DNA of 64,000 nt from Burkholderiaceae bacterium (GTDB taxonomy: Bacteria > Pseudomonadota > Gammaproteobacteria > Burkholderiales > Burkholderiaceae_C): NCBI GenBank assembly GCA_030695205.1, contig JAUYTN010000011.1, positions 1 through 64,000 on the forward strand, read 5' to 3'. The first letter of the stretch is position 1; the number at the start of each line of letters is the position of its first letter. A model generated the notes under the pieces. That model was not told where the DNA came from. It made no database searches and worked only from the letters and a program-made list of their open reading frames with translations. The position numbers were made by a program, and so were the translations under genes. Of this stretch, positions 48,523 through 57,738 are shown piece after piece.

Positions 48523-50640
48523 TCAGAGGTCGGTGATGCGGGTTTCGTTGGGGGCGGAATAGATGTCCACCACCCGGCAATCGCCGCACATTTTCAGGCG
48601 CTCCAGGGCGTCGCCCTGGAACATGGCGTGGCCACCCAGACGCCCCAGCATGGCCTCAATGCCTTTGAGCGTACCAAACGGCTTTTGGCAGCGCACACAG
48701 CGGTAGGGCTGGGCCTCGTTGATGACGCGGGCCTGCTTGCGCTCCTCGCTCACCCACAGCCGGGGTTGCAGTTGCAGGGCGTTTTCGGGGCAGGTGGTGA
48801 CGCACAAGCCGCACTGCACGCAGTTTTTCTCGATGAAGCGCAGCTGGGGGCGCTCGGTGTTGTCCTGCAACGCCGAGGCGGGGCAGGCGCTGACGCAGCT
48901 CAGGCACAGGGTGCAGGCATCGGCATTGACCACCACGCTGCCCAGTGGGGACGCGGCGGGCAACGCCACCACCTGAGGCGCCGTGTGGTGTGGGGCAGAC
49001 GGTGGAGCGTGCTGCACCAGGTGGTCCAGTGCCAGTGAGAGGTTGGTCCGCTTGTCGGCCTGCACCGCAAATGTGGCGGCCTTGGCCACGCCCTGGGCCG
49101 CAGGCACCGCCAGGGCCGCGTCCAGCTCCGCCAGGTCGCGGGCATCGCGCACCTGCAACAAGCGCAGGTGCTGGCCGCTGTAGCCCAGCCCGGTCATGAG
49201 GGCCTGGGCCACGTCCATCTGGGCCTGCACCGCCTCGCGGTACTCGGGGGCCTCGGCCTCGGTCATCAGCACCCACACCTGCGAAGCACCCTGGGCCAAG
49301 GCCGTGAGCCACAGCTCCAGCCCGACCGATGCCGTGTGGTGCAAGGCCAGCGGAATGACCCGTGCGGGCACGCCCCGCATGGCGGGGTCCAGCGCGGCGG
49401 CACGGCCCAGGTCATTGATGAGGTCGGCCCCGCCCTCCTGGCTGTGCAGCAGCAAGGCGGCCTGTTGGCCCCCGGCTCGGGCGTAGGTGGCCAGCAGGGT
49501 TTTGATGCGCACGCCCTGGTCGGGCGCACGCGGGTAGGCATAGCCCAGTGCACCGGTTGGGCACACGGTGGTGCAAGCGCCGCAGCCCACGCACAGGTGG
49601 GGGTTGACCACGATTTGCTGGCGCTTGAGGTCGCTGGCAATGGCAGAGGCCGAGCACACCTCCACGCAGGCGTCGCACCCCACCCGCCCGTTGCGACCGT
49701 GGGCACAAATCGAGGCTTTGTAGGTGAAGAACTTGGGTTTTTCAAACTCACCCACCGCGCCGCGCAGGGCCACCACGGCCTTCATCAGCCGCTGGGCATC
49801 GGCCCCACCCGGCACATGCCAGAAGCCCTGGGGCGGTGCGTGCTGACCAAAGGCGGGGCTGGCACGCAGGTCCAGCACCAGGTCAAAGGTGTCGGTGTGC
49901 ACCACCGGTGCGCGGCTGAAGTGGATAGCCCCGGCCACCTCGCACCGGGGCACGCAGCTGCGGTGACCCTGGCAGCGCGACATATCCACCTGGTAGTCCA
50001 GCCCGATAGCGCCTTCGGGACACGCCGCCACACAGGCATTGCAGCGGGTGCACAGGTCCAGGTCGATGGGGTTGCTCGTTTCGCGCTCCAGTGAAAACTG
50101 GCCCAGCCACCCCGTCAGCCGCTTGACCCGACCACTGAGCACCGGGTAGCGCCGCTGCTGGCTGCCTGCGCCACCGGTGGCGAAGACAGTCACGTCCAGC
50201 GTGTCGGCCAGCAGCGCGGCGGCGTGCTCGGCGGCCTCCAGCGTGCCCAGCACCAGCACCCGGCCCTGGCTCTGGTAGCTGACGGTGGGCACAGGGTCGG
50301 GGTCGCTCAGGCGGGCCAGGGCGAGCAATGCCGCCATTTTGGGGGTGGCCGATGCCGCTTGGCGCGACCAACCGCCGGTTTCGCGGATGTTCACAAACCG
50401 GATGGGGCGTTCGGCCAGCGGCGGCACGCCCTCGGTCTGTTCCGCCAACTCGGTGAACAGGCGGCTCTCCTGTGTGCAGGCCACCACCAGGTCGTTGGGC
50501 GAACGGGCCGCCTGCTGAAAGGCGGGGGCCTCACGGCGGCACAGCGCGCGGTGCAGCGTCAGCGGCTCATCCAGCGCCCGGCTCAGTGCCGCCGCGTCGA
50601 GTGGCATGGTCTGGTTGCAGTTGCAGATCAGGGTGGTCAT
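48523..50640 (-). CDS. Multi-[4Fe-4S] ferredoxin-like protein of the formate dehydrogenase island
   Basis: 705 residues, cytoplasmic. At least four ferredoxin-type cluster motifs are visible: CTRCNACVAACPEG with a following CQGHRSCVPRC, CDACVEVC with CVGCGACTTVCP, and CTLCLSCVSACP with CVQCGLCVTTCP. Near the C-terminus CVRCQKPF and CGDC could bind another metal. A Rossmann-like segment (QGRVLVLGTLEAAEHAAALL) lies around 120-145, and an FdhF-/HdrA-like electron-bifurcation part is not seen. It may mediate cytosolic electron transfer during enzyme maturation or NAD(P)H/quinone exchange; the function is not established. It overlaps DUF3306 by 74 bases in another frame. Confidence 0.8.
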   Translation of the reverse strand: MTTLICNCNQTMPLDAAALSRALDEPLTLHRALCRREAPAFQQAARSPNDLVVACTQESRLFTELAEQTEGVPPLAERPIRFVNIRETGGWSRQAASATPKMAALLALARLSDPDPVPTVSYQSQGRVLVLGTLEAAEHAAALLADTLDVTVFATGGAGSQQRRYPVLSGRVKRLTGWLGQFSLERETSNPIDLDLCTRCNACVAACPEGAIGLDYQVDMSRCQGHRSCVPRCEVAGAIHFSRAPVVHTDTFDLVLDLRASPAFGQHAPPQGFWHVPGGADAQRLMKAVVALRGAVGEFEKPKFFTYKASICAHGRNGRVGCDACVEVCSASAIASDLKRQQIVVNPHLCVGCGACTTVCPTGALGYAYPRAPDQGVRIKTLLATYARAGGQQAALLLHSQEGGADLINDLGRAAALDPAMRGVPARVIPLALHHTASVGLELWLTALAQGASQVWVLMTEAEAPEYREAVQAQMDVAQALMTGLGYSGQHLRLLQVRDARDLAELDAALAVPAAQGVAKAATFAVQADKRTNLSLALDHLVQHAPPSAPHHTAPQVVALPAASPLGSVVVNADACTLCLSCVSACPASALQDNTERPQLRFIEKNCVQCGLCVTTCPENALQLQPRLWVSEERKQARVINEAQPYRCVRCQKPFGTLKGIEAMLGRLGGHAMFQGDALERLKMCGDCRVVDIYSAPNETRITDL

Positions 50641-51247
50641 GGGCGGCAGGTGGGGGTAGGTGCGGGGGTTCGGCGCTGGGTGCCACATCCGCATGGGGAG
50701 CGGCTTCAGGGGTCTGGGGCTGGGGCTGGCCCCGGGCCTCGGCTGGCGAGGCGGTAGGCGGGGCCTCCTCCTCCACCAGCTTCATGACCTGGGCGCTGAC
50801 CATCTGTTTGAGCCACTCGGCGGGCAGCGGGTCGGGCTTGGAGTAGTCGTCGATGTAGATGTCCAAACCGTCCATCACATTGAAGCGGGGATCGGCGAAG
50901 AGCTTTTTCATCGCTGCGTTCTTCACATCGGCGGGTACCGCCCGGCCCACAAATGGCGAGAAGTCCGATTCGGTCGTGAGTTTGGCCACGTCCTCCAGGC
51001 TGGGAGTTGGCGCGGCGTCCGGTGCCTGGGCGGCAGGGCTTCCCCCAGCGGGGCCACCGGGGGTCTGGCGCACAGCGGTGGCTGGGGTTTGGGCCGCCAC
51101 CACAGCAGCCGATGCCGATGTCGACCCGGCAACCGTGCCAGCACCCGCCGCAGTGGGTGCCGGGCCATCGGGCAACGGTACCGCCGCCACTGCCTGTGCC
51201 TTGCGGCGCGACCAGCGGCTGAAAAAGCCGTCGGCCTCACCCGCCAT
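50567..51247 (-). CDS. DUF3306 family protein
   Basis: 226 residues. The N-terminus GFFSRWSRRKAQA is the marker of DUF3306, and the conserved middle (DVAKLTTESDFSPFVGRAVPADVKNAAMKKLFADPRFNVMDGLDIYIDDYSKPDPLP, at about residues 95-155) follows a Pro/Ala/Thr-rich low-complexity segment. DUF3306 genes occur beside formate dehydrogenase operons but the function is unknown. The last residues are encoded by sequence overlapping the ferredoxin gene start (74 bases); the C-terminal tail (rich in Pro, Ala, His, Gln) may be dispensable. It overlaps DUF3305 by 11 bases upstream. Confidence 0.85.
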   Translation of the reverse strand: MAGEADGFFSRWSRRKAQAVAAVPLPDGPAPTAAGAGTVAGSTSASAAVVAAQTPATAVRQTPGGPAGGSPAAQAPDAAPTPSLEDVAKLTTESDFSPFVGRAVPADVKNAAMKKLFADPRFNVMDGLDIYIDDYSKPDPLPAEWLKQMVSAQVMKLVEEEAPPTASPAEARGQPQPQTPEAAPHADVAPSAEPPHLPPPAAHDHPDLQLQPDHATRRGGTEPGAG

Positions 51248-51953
51248 GGTGATGCCCGTCTGGTTGGATGGCAAATGGCGCAGCGGAGGACGGCGTGGTG
51301 CTGTCGGGTGCGGCGGCCATGGTCGACACAGGCGGCGAGGCTGGTGCCCGGGGCCCATGGACTGCCTTGCCAGTGCTGACACTGGCGGGGTTGCCAAAGC
51401 GGTCGGTCAAGGGTCGGAAACTGTCGGGCCGTTTGCGCCGCTTGGGTTCGGGCTGGTAGTGGGCTTCGGTAAAGGCCTGCAGCCACACCAGCACCTCGGG
51501 CGGGGCATCGACCCGGTCCACGTGCTCTTGGGCATCGAGCCAGCGCCCGGCATCGTGGTAACTGAGGGTGACGATCTGTGGCACGGCCACGGTGTCCTCA
51601 GTGCCGTCTTCAGCCATCACCGGGTCCGCGCGCCACATCACCCAAAAACAGGGCTGCTCGGTGGACAGGTTGAGGTGGTAGCCCTCCACGTCGTCGCGGT
51701 GCAGCGTGACCTGGTGGCCCGTGTGCAGCCACAAGCTGTGGTTGTCGCTGCGCTCCACACACTGCGGGGCAGTTGCTGCGGACGAAGCCACCGCGCTTGC
51801 CACACTGGGTGACCCCTGTGGTGAAGCAGACAGTGCCGCACCGGGCACCACCCCCGCCAGCACCCAGCGCCAGGGTTGCCAGCGTGCCATGGGGCCGGGT
51901 ACCCGCTCGCGGCGCATGAGTACGCCCACAGACAAGGTGGGAAGTTGCGACAT
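51237..51953 (-). CDS. DUF3305 family protein
   Basis: 238 residues. The N-terminal block (PTLSVGVLMRRERVPGPMARWQPWRWVLAGVVP) and the middle HTGHQVTLHRDDVEGYHLNL and CFWVMWRADP match my recollection of DUF3305. A Pro/Ala/Ser-rich insertion lies at about residues 40-65, and a low-complexity tail of 60 residues ends HHHGG. The family is found next to formate dehydrogenase genes; its function is unknown. It is the first gene of a four-gene unit (DUF3305, DUF3306, ferredoxin-like, TorD). Confidence 0.85.
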   Translation of the reverse strand: MSQLPTLSVGVLMRRERVPGPMARWQPWRWVLAGVVPGAALSASPQGSPSVASAVASSAATAPQCVERSDNHSLWLHTGHQVTLHRDDVEGYHLNLSTEQPCFWVMWRADPVMAEDGTEDTVAVPQIVTLSYHDAGRWLDAQEHVDRVDAPPEVLVWLQAFTEAHYQPEPKRRKRPDSFRPLTDRFGNPASVSTGKAVHGPRAPASPPVSTMAAAPDSTTPSSAAPFAIQPDGHHHGG

Positions 51954-51964
51954 GGGTGTGCCGC

Positions 51965-53068
51965 TCAGGTGTCTTTGGAGATTTTGATGCTGGGAAACTT
52001 GGACGAAAAGTCCTTGGCCTGGGCTGCAATCTTGATGGCCACCTGCCGGGCCACCGCTTTGTAGATACCGGCAACTTCGCCATCAGGGTCGGCCACCACC
52101 GTGGGCTGGCCGCTGTCGGCCTGAACCCGGATTTGCATGTTCAGCGGCAAGGCCCCCAAATAGTCCATGCTGTACTCGGCCGCCATGTGCTTTCCGCCAT
52201 CGACCCCGAAGATGTGCTCGGTGTGGCCGCAGTTGGGACAGCAGTACACGGCCATGTTTTCCACAATGCCCAATATCGGCACACCCACCTTCTCAAACAT
52301 CTTGATGCCCTTGCGCGCATCGAGCAGGGCAATGTCCTGCGGCGTGGTCACGATGACGGCACCCGTCAGTGGCACACGTTGGCTCAGCGTGAGCTGGATA
52401 TCGCCGGTGCCGGGGGGCATGTCCACCAGCAGGTAGTCCAGGTCCTGCCAGTTGGTCTGGCGCAGCAGCTGCTCCAGCGCCTGGGTGGCCATGGGGCCGC
52501 GCCAGATCATGGCTTCGTCTTTGTCCACCAGAAAGCCTATGGACATGACCTGCACGCCGTGGCCCTCCAGCGGCTCCATGGTCTGGCCATCCACGCTTTC
52601 GGGGCGGCCTTGCACGCCCATCATCATGGGCTGGCTGGGGCCATAGATGTCGGCGTCCAGGATGCCGACCTTGGCACCCTCGGCGGCCAGGGCCAGCGCC
52701 AGGTTGGCGGTGGTGGTGCTTTTGCCCACGCCGCCTTTGCCAGAGGCCACGGCGACGATGTTCTTGACATTGGGCAGCAGGGCCACGCCGCGCTGCGCCT
52801 GGTGGGCAATGATTTTGCTGCTCAGGTTGGCCGACACATTCTCAACACCCGCCACGGTGCGGGCTGCCGCAATGAGTGCCTTGCGAAAACCCGGCAGCTG
52901 GCTTTTGGCGGGGTAGCCCAGCTCCACGTCAAACGACACATCGCCATCGTTGACCTGGAGGTTTTTCAGGGCCTTGGTGGTGACAAAGTCTTTGCCGGTG
53001 TTGGGGTCCACCACGGTTTGGAGCGCCTGCAACAGGGCTGTCTGCAGGGCTTGTTGGTCAGCGGGCAT
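51965..53068 (-). CDS. apbC: Iron-sulfur cluster carrier ATPase ApbC/Mrp
   Basis: 367 residues. An N-terminal MIP18-like domain (about 1-85) precedes a P-loop ATPase with deviant Walker A SGKGGVGKST, DADIYGPSQP, VDMPPGTGDIQL and the CPNC motif in YCCPNCGHTE that holds a bridging [4Fe-4S] cluster. Mrp/ApbC proteins carry Fe-S clusters to apo-proteins. The nearby Fe-S-rich formate dehydrogenase genes make this a useful neighbour, though the pairing may be chance. It lies 11 bases upstream of the DUF3305 gene on the same strand. The ATG at 53068 is used. Confidence 0.95.
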   Translation of the reverse strand: MPADQQALQTALLQALQTVVDPNTGKDFVTTKALKNLQVNDGDVSFDVELGYPAKSQLPGFRKALIAAARTVAGVENVSANLSSKIIAHQAQRGVALLPNVKNIVAVASGKGGVGKSTTTANLALALAAEGAKVGILDADIYGPSQPMMMGVQGRPESVDGQTMEPLEGHGVQVMSIGFLVDKDEAMIWRGPMATQALEQLLRQTNWQDLDYLLVDMPPGTGDIQLTLSQRVPLTGAVIVTTPQDIALLDARKGIKMFEKVGVPILGIVENMAVYCCPNCGHTEHIFGVDGGKHMAAEYSMDYLGALPLNMQIRVQADSGQPTVVADPDGEVAGIYKAVARQVAIKIAAQAKDFSSKFPSIKISKDT

Positions 53069-53112
53069 GGGCGTGTCTCGTGTAATAGGAAGGGTTTCAA
53101 AGCGCTGACTCT

Positions 53113-53134
53113 GCGACTGTCGATGGACAGTCGC
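53113..53134. repeat. Perfect 9-bp inverted repeat upstream of apbC
   Basis: GCGACTGTC-GATG-GACAGTCGC, 45 bases before the apbC start. It can form a stable hairpin in the apbC leader or be an operator. Confidence 0.5.
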
Positions 53135-53202
53135 GGCAGGCAAGCCTTGAATGGCGCAGAAGTCTACCGTGCGGCTTGCGACAAAGTGTCGAAGGGCCAA
53201 GT

Positions 53203-53218
53203 ACCCTCACGTGAGGGT
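53203..53218. promoter_or_regulatory. 16-bp perfect palindrome between apbC and the diguanylate cyclase gene
   Basis: ACCCTCACGTGAGGGT is its own reverse complement and has no spacer. It lies five bases after the cyclase stop and 135 before the apbC ATG. A short inverted repeat (CGACA-aag-TGTCG, 53179-53191) is beside it. It looks like a dimeric regulator site (MerR- or XRE-like geometry) but no binding protein is known. Confidence 0.5.
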
Positions 53219-53222
53219 GGAC

Positions 53223-54383
53223 TCATGCCACCTGCACTTGGTTGCGCCCACCCCGCTTGGCGCGGTACAGGGCGTCATCGGCCGCACGCAGCAGGCTGGC
53301 TGTGTCGGGGTGAACCGCCTCGTGGGTGGTGGCAACGCCCACACTCACCGTGAGCCTGCCGGAAGGTGCGCCCGCGTGCGGTACGTTGAGCATGTCCACT
53401 GCCTGCCGGATGCTCTCGCCCAGCCACCGCCCACCGGCATCATTCATATGGGGCAGGACGAGCAAGAACTCTTCGCCCCCGTAGCGGGCGACCAAATCAC
53501 CCGCCCGCCGCGTGCTCAACTCCAGGGTGCGGGCCACCCGTTGCAGGCAGTCGTCTCCGGCTTGGTGACCGTAGTGGTCGTTGTAGGCCTTGAAGTGGTC
53601 AATGTCGATCATGATGAGCGCCAGGGACTGCCCCGTGCGACTGGCCCTTGCCCATTCGAGGTCGAGCGTTTCATTGAGGTGGCGCCGGTTGGCCAGGCCC
53701 GTCAGGCTGTCTTGCGTGGCCAACATGCGGTTCAGGGAGTCCGCTCTGTCTTTGGACATCAGCACGAAGCCTATGGACAGCAGCAGCAACACAACCAAAG
53801 CCGCCACCAAACCAACGGCTTGAACTGCGCCTTCTCCGTTCATGGGGAGCATGTCGGCCTCGGTACCCATGAATGCACCAATGGACCGCAGCACCAAAAA
53901 TACCAGTGCGGTGACCAACCCGGTCATCAAAAAGTACTGGCCCCGCCCTGGCGTGGTGCGGCGGGCTTGCCACATGAGCCACAGGGCCAACAGGCTTTGC
54001 GCCACAAAAATCAGGCTGATGGAGATGATGCGGGGTGCCAGCTGCTCAAACAGCAGCGCAAACGCGACAGGGGCAATGGCCACGGGCCCCCAAATGAGCA
54101 GCCTGGGCACGCGTCGCCTGTAAAACTGACTCAGCCCCTCTGAAAACGCAGCCCAGGCGCACGAGCGCAGGACAACGGCTGCCATGAAAGCCGCCCATTC
54201 CCCCAGCGCCTCCACCTGGAACAAGAACACATAAGACACGGTGTGCATGCCCAGGCCCACCGCCCAAAACACCATGCCGTCGCGCTGTTGGCGGTGGGCG
54301 ACGGCTGACACCGACAGCGACAGCACAGCACCCACCAGCAACACGGCCGCCAACAAGGTGGGAATGTGCATGTCCATCAACAT
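53223..54383 (-). CDS. Membrane-bound diguanylate cyclase (GGDEF)
   Basis: 386 residues. About seven TM helices in the first 215 residues (LLAAVLLVGAVLSLSVSAV...), in the style of an MASE-like sensor, precede a GGDEF domain. The active site is RYGGEEF (GGEEF variant), with the substrate-binding DSLTGLANRRHLNE and the DIDHFKAYND stretch intact. No upstream RxxD inhibitory site is evident in the position I checked. It should make c-di-GMP. Start: the ATGs at 54383, 54377 and 54371 are all close; 54383 is used. The long N-terminal extension of the frame is non-coding. Confidence 0.88.
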   Translation of the reverse strand: MLMDMHIPTLLAAVLLVGAVLSLSVSAVAHRQQRDGMVFWAVGLGMHTVSYVFLFQVEALGEWAAFMAAVVLRSCAWAAFSEGLSQFYRRRVPRLLIWGPVAIAPVAFALLFEQLAPRIISISLIFVAQSLLALWLMWQARRTTPGRGQYFLMTGLVTALVFLVLRSIGAFMGTEADMLPMNGEGAVQAVGLVAALVVLLLLSIGFVLMSKDRADSLNRMLATQDSLTGLANRRHLNETLDLEWARASRTGQSLALIMIDIDHFKAYNDHYGHQAGDDCLQRVARTLELSTRRAGDLVARYGGEEFLLVLPHMNDAGGRWLGESIRQAVDMLNVPHAGAPSGRLTVSVGVATTHEAVHPDTASLLRAADDALYRAKRGGRNQVQVA

Positions 54384-54715
54384 CCAGCCTTGACCCAATG
54401 GATGGCGGGGTAGCCGCCCGCAGGCGGCCAAAGTGGGTTCCACATCAGAAATGCCAAAGTGCCCATGCTCCCGCCAGGTGAATTTGTCAGACTGTTCTTC
54501 TGCATGTGACCCAAGCACCAAGGCATGCCTGTCGCCTGGGTGCGCGTGCTTTCGCCGCTGATTATGGGTGCAGCTTGCCCCCGGCCTTGGCCACCTGCCC
54601 GCACCCTCCACCGAACGGGGCTGGGCTGGGCGGCAGGCCGATAAACTTGGCGGTTTGCGGGTTGCCACACAGGCCCGCCACCCCCACGCTCCTTGAGCCA
54701 CACTTTTTACGCAGC
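54384..54715. other. 332-base divergent gap between the cyclase gene and metG
   Basis: Holds no gene I can support. It must carry promoters for both neighbours, but no pair of -35/-10 hexamers is convincing, and no palindrome, repeat or riboswitch was recognised. Confidence 0.6.
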
Positions 54716-56920
54716 ATGAACCCTTCATCACGCAGCCTGTTCGTCACCACCGCCCTGCCATACGCCAACGGCAACTTCCACATCGGCCACATCATGGAAT
54801 ACATCCAGGCCGACACCTGGGTGCGGTTCCAGCGCATGCAGGGCCACAAGGTGCACTTTGTGTGCGCCGACGACGCACACGGCGCGCCCATCATGATTGC
54901 GGCCGAAAAAGCGGGCATCACGCCCCAGCAGTTCGTGGCCAACATCGCCGCCGGGCGCAAGCCCTACCTGGACGGCTTTCACATTGCCTTTGACAACTGG
55001 CACAGCACGGATGGCCCTGAAAACCACCAACTGGCCCAAGACATTTACCGCGGCCTGAAGGCCAACGGACTGATCACCACCAAAACCATCGAACAGTTTT
55101 TCGACCCCGAAAAACAGATGTTCCTGCCCGACCGATTCATCAAGGGCACCTGCCCCAAGTGCGGCGCCAAGGACCAGTACGGCGACAGCTGCGAAAGCTG
55201 CGGTGCGGTGTACGCCCCCACCGAGCTGAAAGACCCGTACTCGGCCCTGTCAGGCGCCACGCCGGTCATGAAGAGTTCGGAGCACCACTTTTTTGCGCTG
55301 AGCGACCCGCGCTGTGCCCAGTTCCTGCAGGAGTGGACCCACACACCCGGCCGCCTGCAGCCGGAGGTGCTGAACAAGATCAAAGAATGGTTTGCCAAGG
55401 ACGAGCAAGGCAATGGCGGCCTGGGCGACTGGGACATTTCCCGTGACGCACCCTACTTCGGCATCGAAATTCCCGATGCACCGGGCAAATACTTTTATGT
55501 GTGGCTGGATGCCCCCATTGGCTACCTGGCCTCGTTGAAAAACTACTTTGACACTGGCAAAGCACGCGCCAACGGCGAGCTGCGCAGCTACGACGAGTTC
55601 ATGGCTGACCCCGCCACCGAGCAGTACCACTTCATTGGCAAAGACATCACCTACTTCCACACCTTGTTCTGGCCCGCCACGCTGCACTTCAGTGGCCGCA
55701 AAACACCGAATGCGGTGTTTGTGCACGGCTTCCTGACTGTGAACAACGGCGAAAAAATGAGCAAAAGCCGGGGCACTGGCCTCGACCCCCTCAAGTACCT
55801 CAGCCTGGGCATGAACCCGGAGTGGCTGCGCTACTACATTGCCGCCAAACTCAACGGCAAGAACGAAGACATCGACTTCAACCCCGCCGACTTCATGGCC
55901 CGCGTCAACGCCGACCTGGTGGGCAAATTCATCAACATCGCCAGCCGCAGCTGGGGCTTCATCAGCAAGCGCTTTGGTGGGCAACTGGGTGACCCCGGCG
56001 CCGAAGGGCAGGCGCTGCTGGAGGCGCTGGCGGCACAAGCCAGCACCATTGCCCAGTGCTACGACAGCCGCGACACCGCCCGCGCCCTGCGCGAGGTGAT
56101 GCTGCTGGCCGACAAGGTCAATGCCTACGTCGATCTGCACAAGCCCTGGGAGCTGGCCAACCCCAAAAACCACGACAAGTACCTGGAGCAAGGGCTGAGC
56201 ATCGACTCGGTCAACGAGCGGCTGCAGGCCGTGTGCACCACCTCGCTGCAAGCCTTTCGCCTGCTGACGCTCTACCTCAAGCCCGTGCTGCCCGCACTGG
56301 CCACCCAGGTGGAAGCCTTTCTGAACGTGGCACCACTGGTGTTTGCCGATGCGGCCAAGCTGCTGCCCGCTGGCCACACCATAGGCACCTACGAACACCT
56401 GATGCGGCGCGTAGACACCCCACAAATTGACAAGCTTTTTGAGCCACCAGCGCTTGTTGCACAAGCTGTTTCAGCTACTGAAGCAGGTAAACCTACTGCC
56501 ACACAAAGCGACGAGCCCGGCCCCTCGGCGTCGGCCTGCCCGGGCGGCGAAGCCATCGCGCCCACCATCTCCATCGACGACTTTGCCAAGGTGGACCTGC
56601 GCATCGCCAAAATTGTGGCCTGCGAGCGGGTGGAGGGCAGCACCAAGCTGCTGCGCCTGACGCTGGATGTGGGCGAAACCGACGACACGGGCCAGCCCAC
56701 CACCCGCAACGTGTTCAGCGGCATTGCCAGCGTGTACACGCCCGAACAGCTGGTGGGCCAGCTGACCGTGATGGTGGCCAACCTCGCCCCGCGAAAAATG
56801 AAATTCGGCCTGAGCGAAGGCATGGTGCTGGCAGCCAGCCACGCCAATGAAAAAGCCCAGCCGGGTATCCATGTGCTGACGCCCTGGCCTGGCGCCACGC
56901 CCGGCATGCGCATCCACTGA
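54716..56920 (+). CDS. metG: Methionyl-tRNA synthetase with C-terminal tRNA-binding domain
   Basis: 734 residues. Class I synthetase with HIGH at 22-25 and KMSKS at 347-351, and the zinc-binding knuckle [18 protein letters not shown]. The C-terminal dimerisation/EMAP-like domain begins about residue 620 ([19 protein letters not shown]). Between the anticodon-binding domain and that domain, residues about 571-592 are encoded by an AT-richer segment with atypical codons that resembles the dispersed repeat of this window, in frame. Upstream codons of the frame are not part of the protein; the ATG at 54716 is standard. Confidence 0.96.
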   Translation: MNPSSRSLFVTTALPYANGNFHIGHIMEYIQADTWVRFQRMQGHKVHFVCADDAHGAPIMIAAEKAGITPQQFVANIAAGRKPYLDGFHIAFDNWHSTDGPENHQLAQDIYRGLKANGLITTKTIEQFFDPEKQMFLPDRFIKGTCPKCGAKDQYGDSCESCGAVYAPTELKDPYSALSGATPVMKSSEHHFFALSDPRCAQFLQEWTHTPGRLQPEVLNKIKEWFAKDEQGNGGLGDWDISRDAPYFGIEIPDAPGKYFYVWLDAPIGYLASLKNYFDTGKARANGELRSYDEFMADPATEQYHFIGKDITYFHTLFWPATLHFSGRKTPNAVFVHGFLTVNNGEKMSKSRGTGLDPLKYLSLGMNPEWLRYYIAAKLNGKNEDIDFNPADFMARVNADLVGKFINIASRSWGFISKRFGGQLGDPGAEGQALLEALAAQASTIAQCYDSRDTARALREVMLLADKVNAYVDLHKPWELANPKNHDKYLEQGLSIDSVNERLQAVCTTSLQAFRLLTLYLKPVLPALATQVEAFLNVAPLVFADAAKLLPAGHTIGTYEHLMRRVDTPQIDKLFEPPALVAQAVSATEAGKPTATQSDEPGPSASACPGGEAIAPTISIDDFAKVDLRIAKIVACERVEGSTKLLRLTLDVGETDDTGQPTTRNVFSGIASVYTPEQLVGQLTVMVANLAPRKMKFGLSEGMVLAASHANEKAQPGIHVLTPWPGATPGMRIH
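56429..56480 (-). repeat. Apparent in-frame copy of the dispersed repeat inside metG
   Basis: The plus strand carries TTTGAGCC, CAGCGCTTGTTG and CTGTTTCAGCTA. This is similar to the reverse complement of the intergenic copies (AGCC, TAGCGCTTGATG, AGTTTGCTAT). Codons such as ctt, gtt, gct, tca and act stand out against G/C-ending neighbours. It encodes a flexible linker between two domains. Confidence 0.5.
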
Positions 56921-56940
56921 CGGCCTGCGCGCCGAGCGCC

Positions 56941-57705
56941 ATGTTCACCCCCATCCGGGGCTTCACCAGCCTGCAGCGCACACCCCAGACCGACCTGAAG
57001 CTGGGAACCGTGCTTGCGTTTGTGGCGGGAGCAGCCAACGCGGGCGGCCTGCTGGCCGTGGGGCAGTACACCTCGCACATGACGGGCATCGTCTCCTCGG
57101 TGGCCGACCACCTGGTGCTGGGCAACATGGCGCTGGCGCTCGCGGGTCTGGGTGCCCTGCTGTCGTTCGTGCTCGGGGCCATGACCACCGCCTGGCTGGT
57201 GAACTGGGGCATGCGCCAGCAGCTGCGCAGCGCCTACGGCCTGCCCCTGCTGCTGGAGGCGCTGGCCCTGCTGCTGTTTGGCCTGTTCGGGGCCGCCATG
57301 GACCACTACACCGCCGTCTTCATCCCGTTGACGGTGGTGTTGCTGTGCTTCATCATGGGCTTGCAGAATGCGGTGATCACCAAAATCTCGCACGCCGTCA
57401 TCCGCACCACCCATGTCACAGGCTTGCTGACCGACCTGGGTATTGAGCTGGGCAAGCTGCTCTACATCAACCGCCACCACGGCGACGACCCCCAGCCTGT
57501 GCGCGCCAACCGGGCCAAAATGCGGGTACACAGCCAGCTGATCGTCGGCTTTTTTGTGGGTGGTCTGGCGGGTGCCTTGGGCTTCAAGCACCTGGGCTAT
57601 GCCAGTACCGTGCCCCTGGCCGCCCTGCTGGTGCTGCTGGTCATGCGACCGGTGTTGGACGACTGGCAGCGCTGGGTGGCTGGGCCACACCGCCCACGCC
57701 GCTGA
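56941..57705 (+). CDS. DUF1275/YoaK family membrane protein
   Basis: 254 residues with about six TM helices. GTVLAFVAGAANAGGLLAVGQYTSHMTG near the N-terminus and the later MGLQNAVITKISHAVIRTTHVTGLLTDLGIELGK block are the YoaK/DUF1275 signature. The family is widespread and has no firmly assigned function; transport has been suggested from topology. It begins 20 bases after metG on the same strand, possibly read from the metG transcript, and is convergent with the BamE-like gene. Confidence 0.85.
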   Translation: MFTPIRGFTSLQRTPQTDLKLGTVLAFVAGAANAGGLLAVGQYTSHMTGIVSSVADHLVLGNMALALAGLGALLSFVLGAMTTAWLVNWGMRQQLRSAYGLPLLLEALALLLFGLFGAAMDHYTAVFIPLTVVLLCFIMGLQNAVITKISHAVIRTTHVTGLLTDLGIELGKLLYINRHHGDDPQPVRANRAKMRVHSQLIVGFFVGGLAGALGFKHLGYASTVPLAALLVLLVMRPVLDDWQRWVAGPHRPRR

Positions 57706-57738
57706 GCACAGCCACCCCCCACGCCTCAATCAGCCCCA

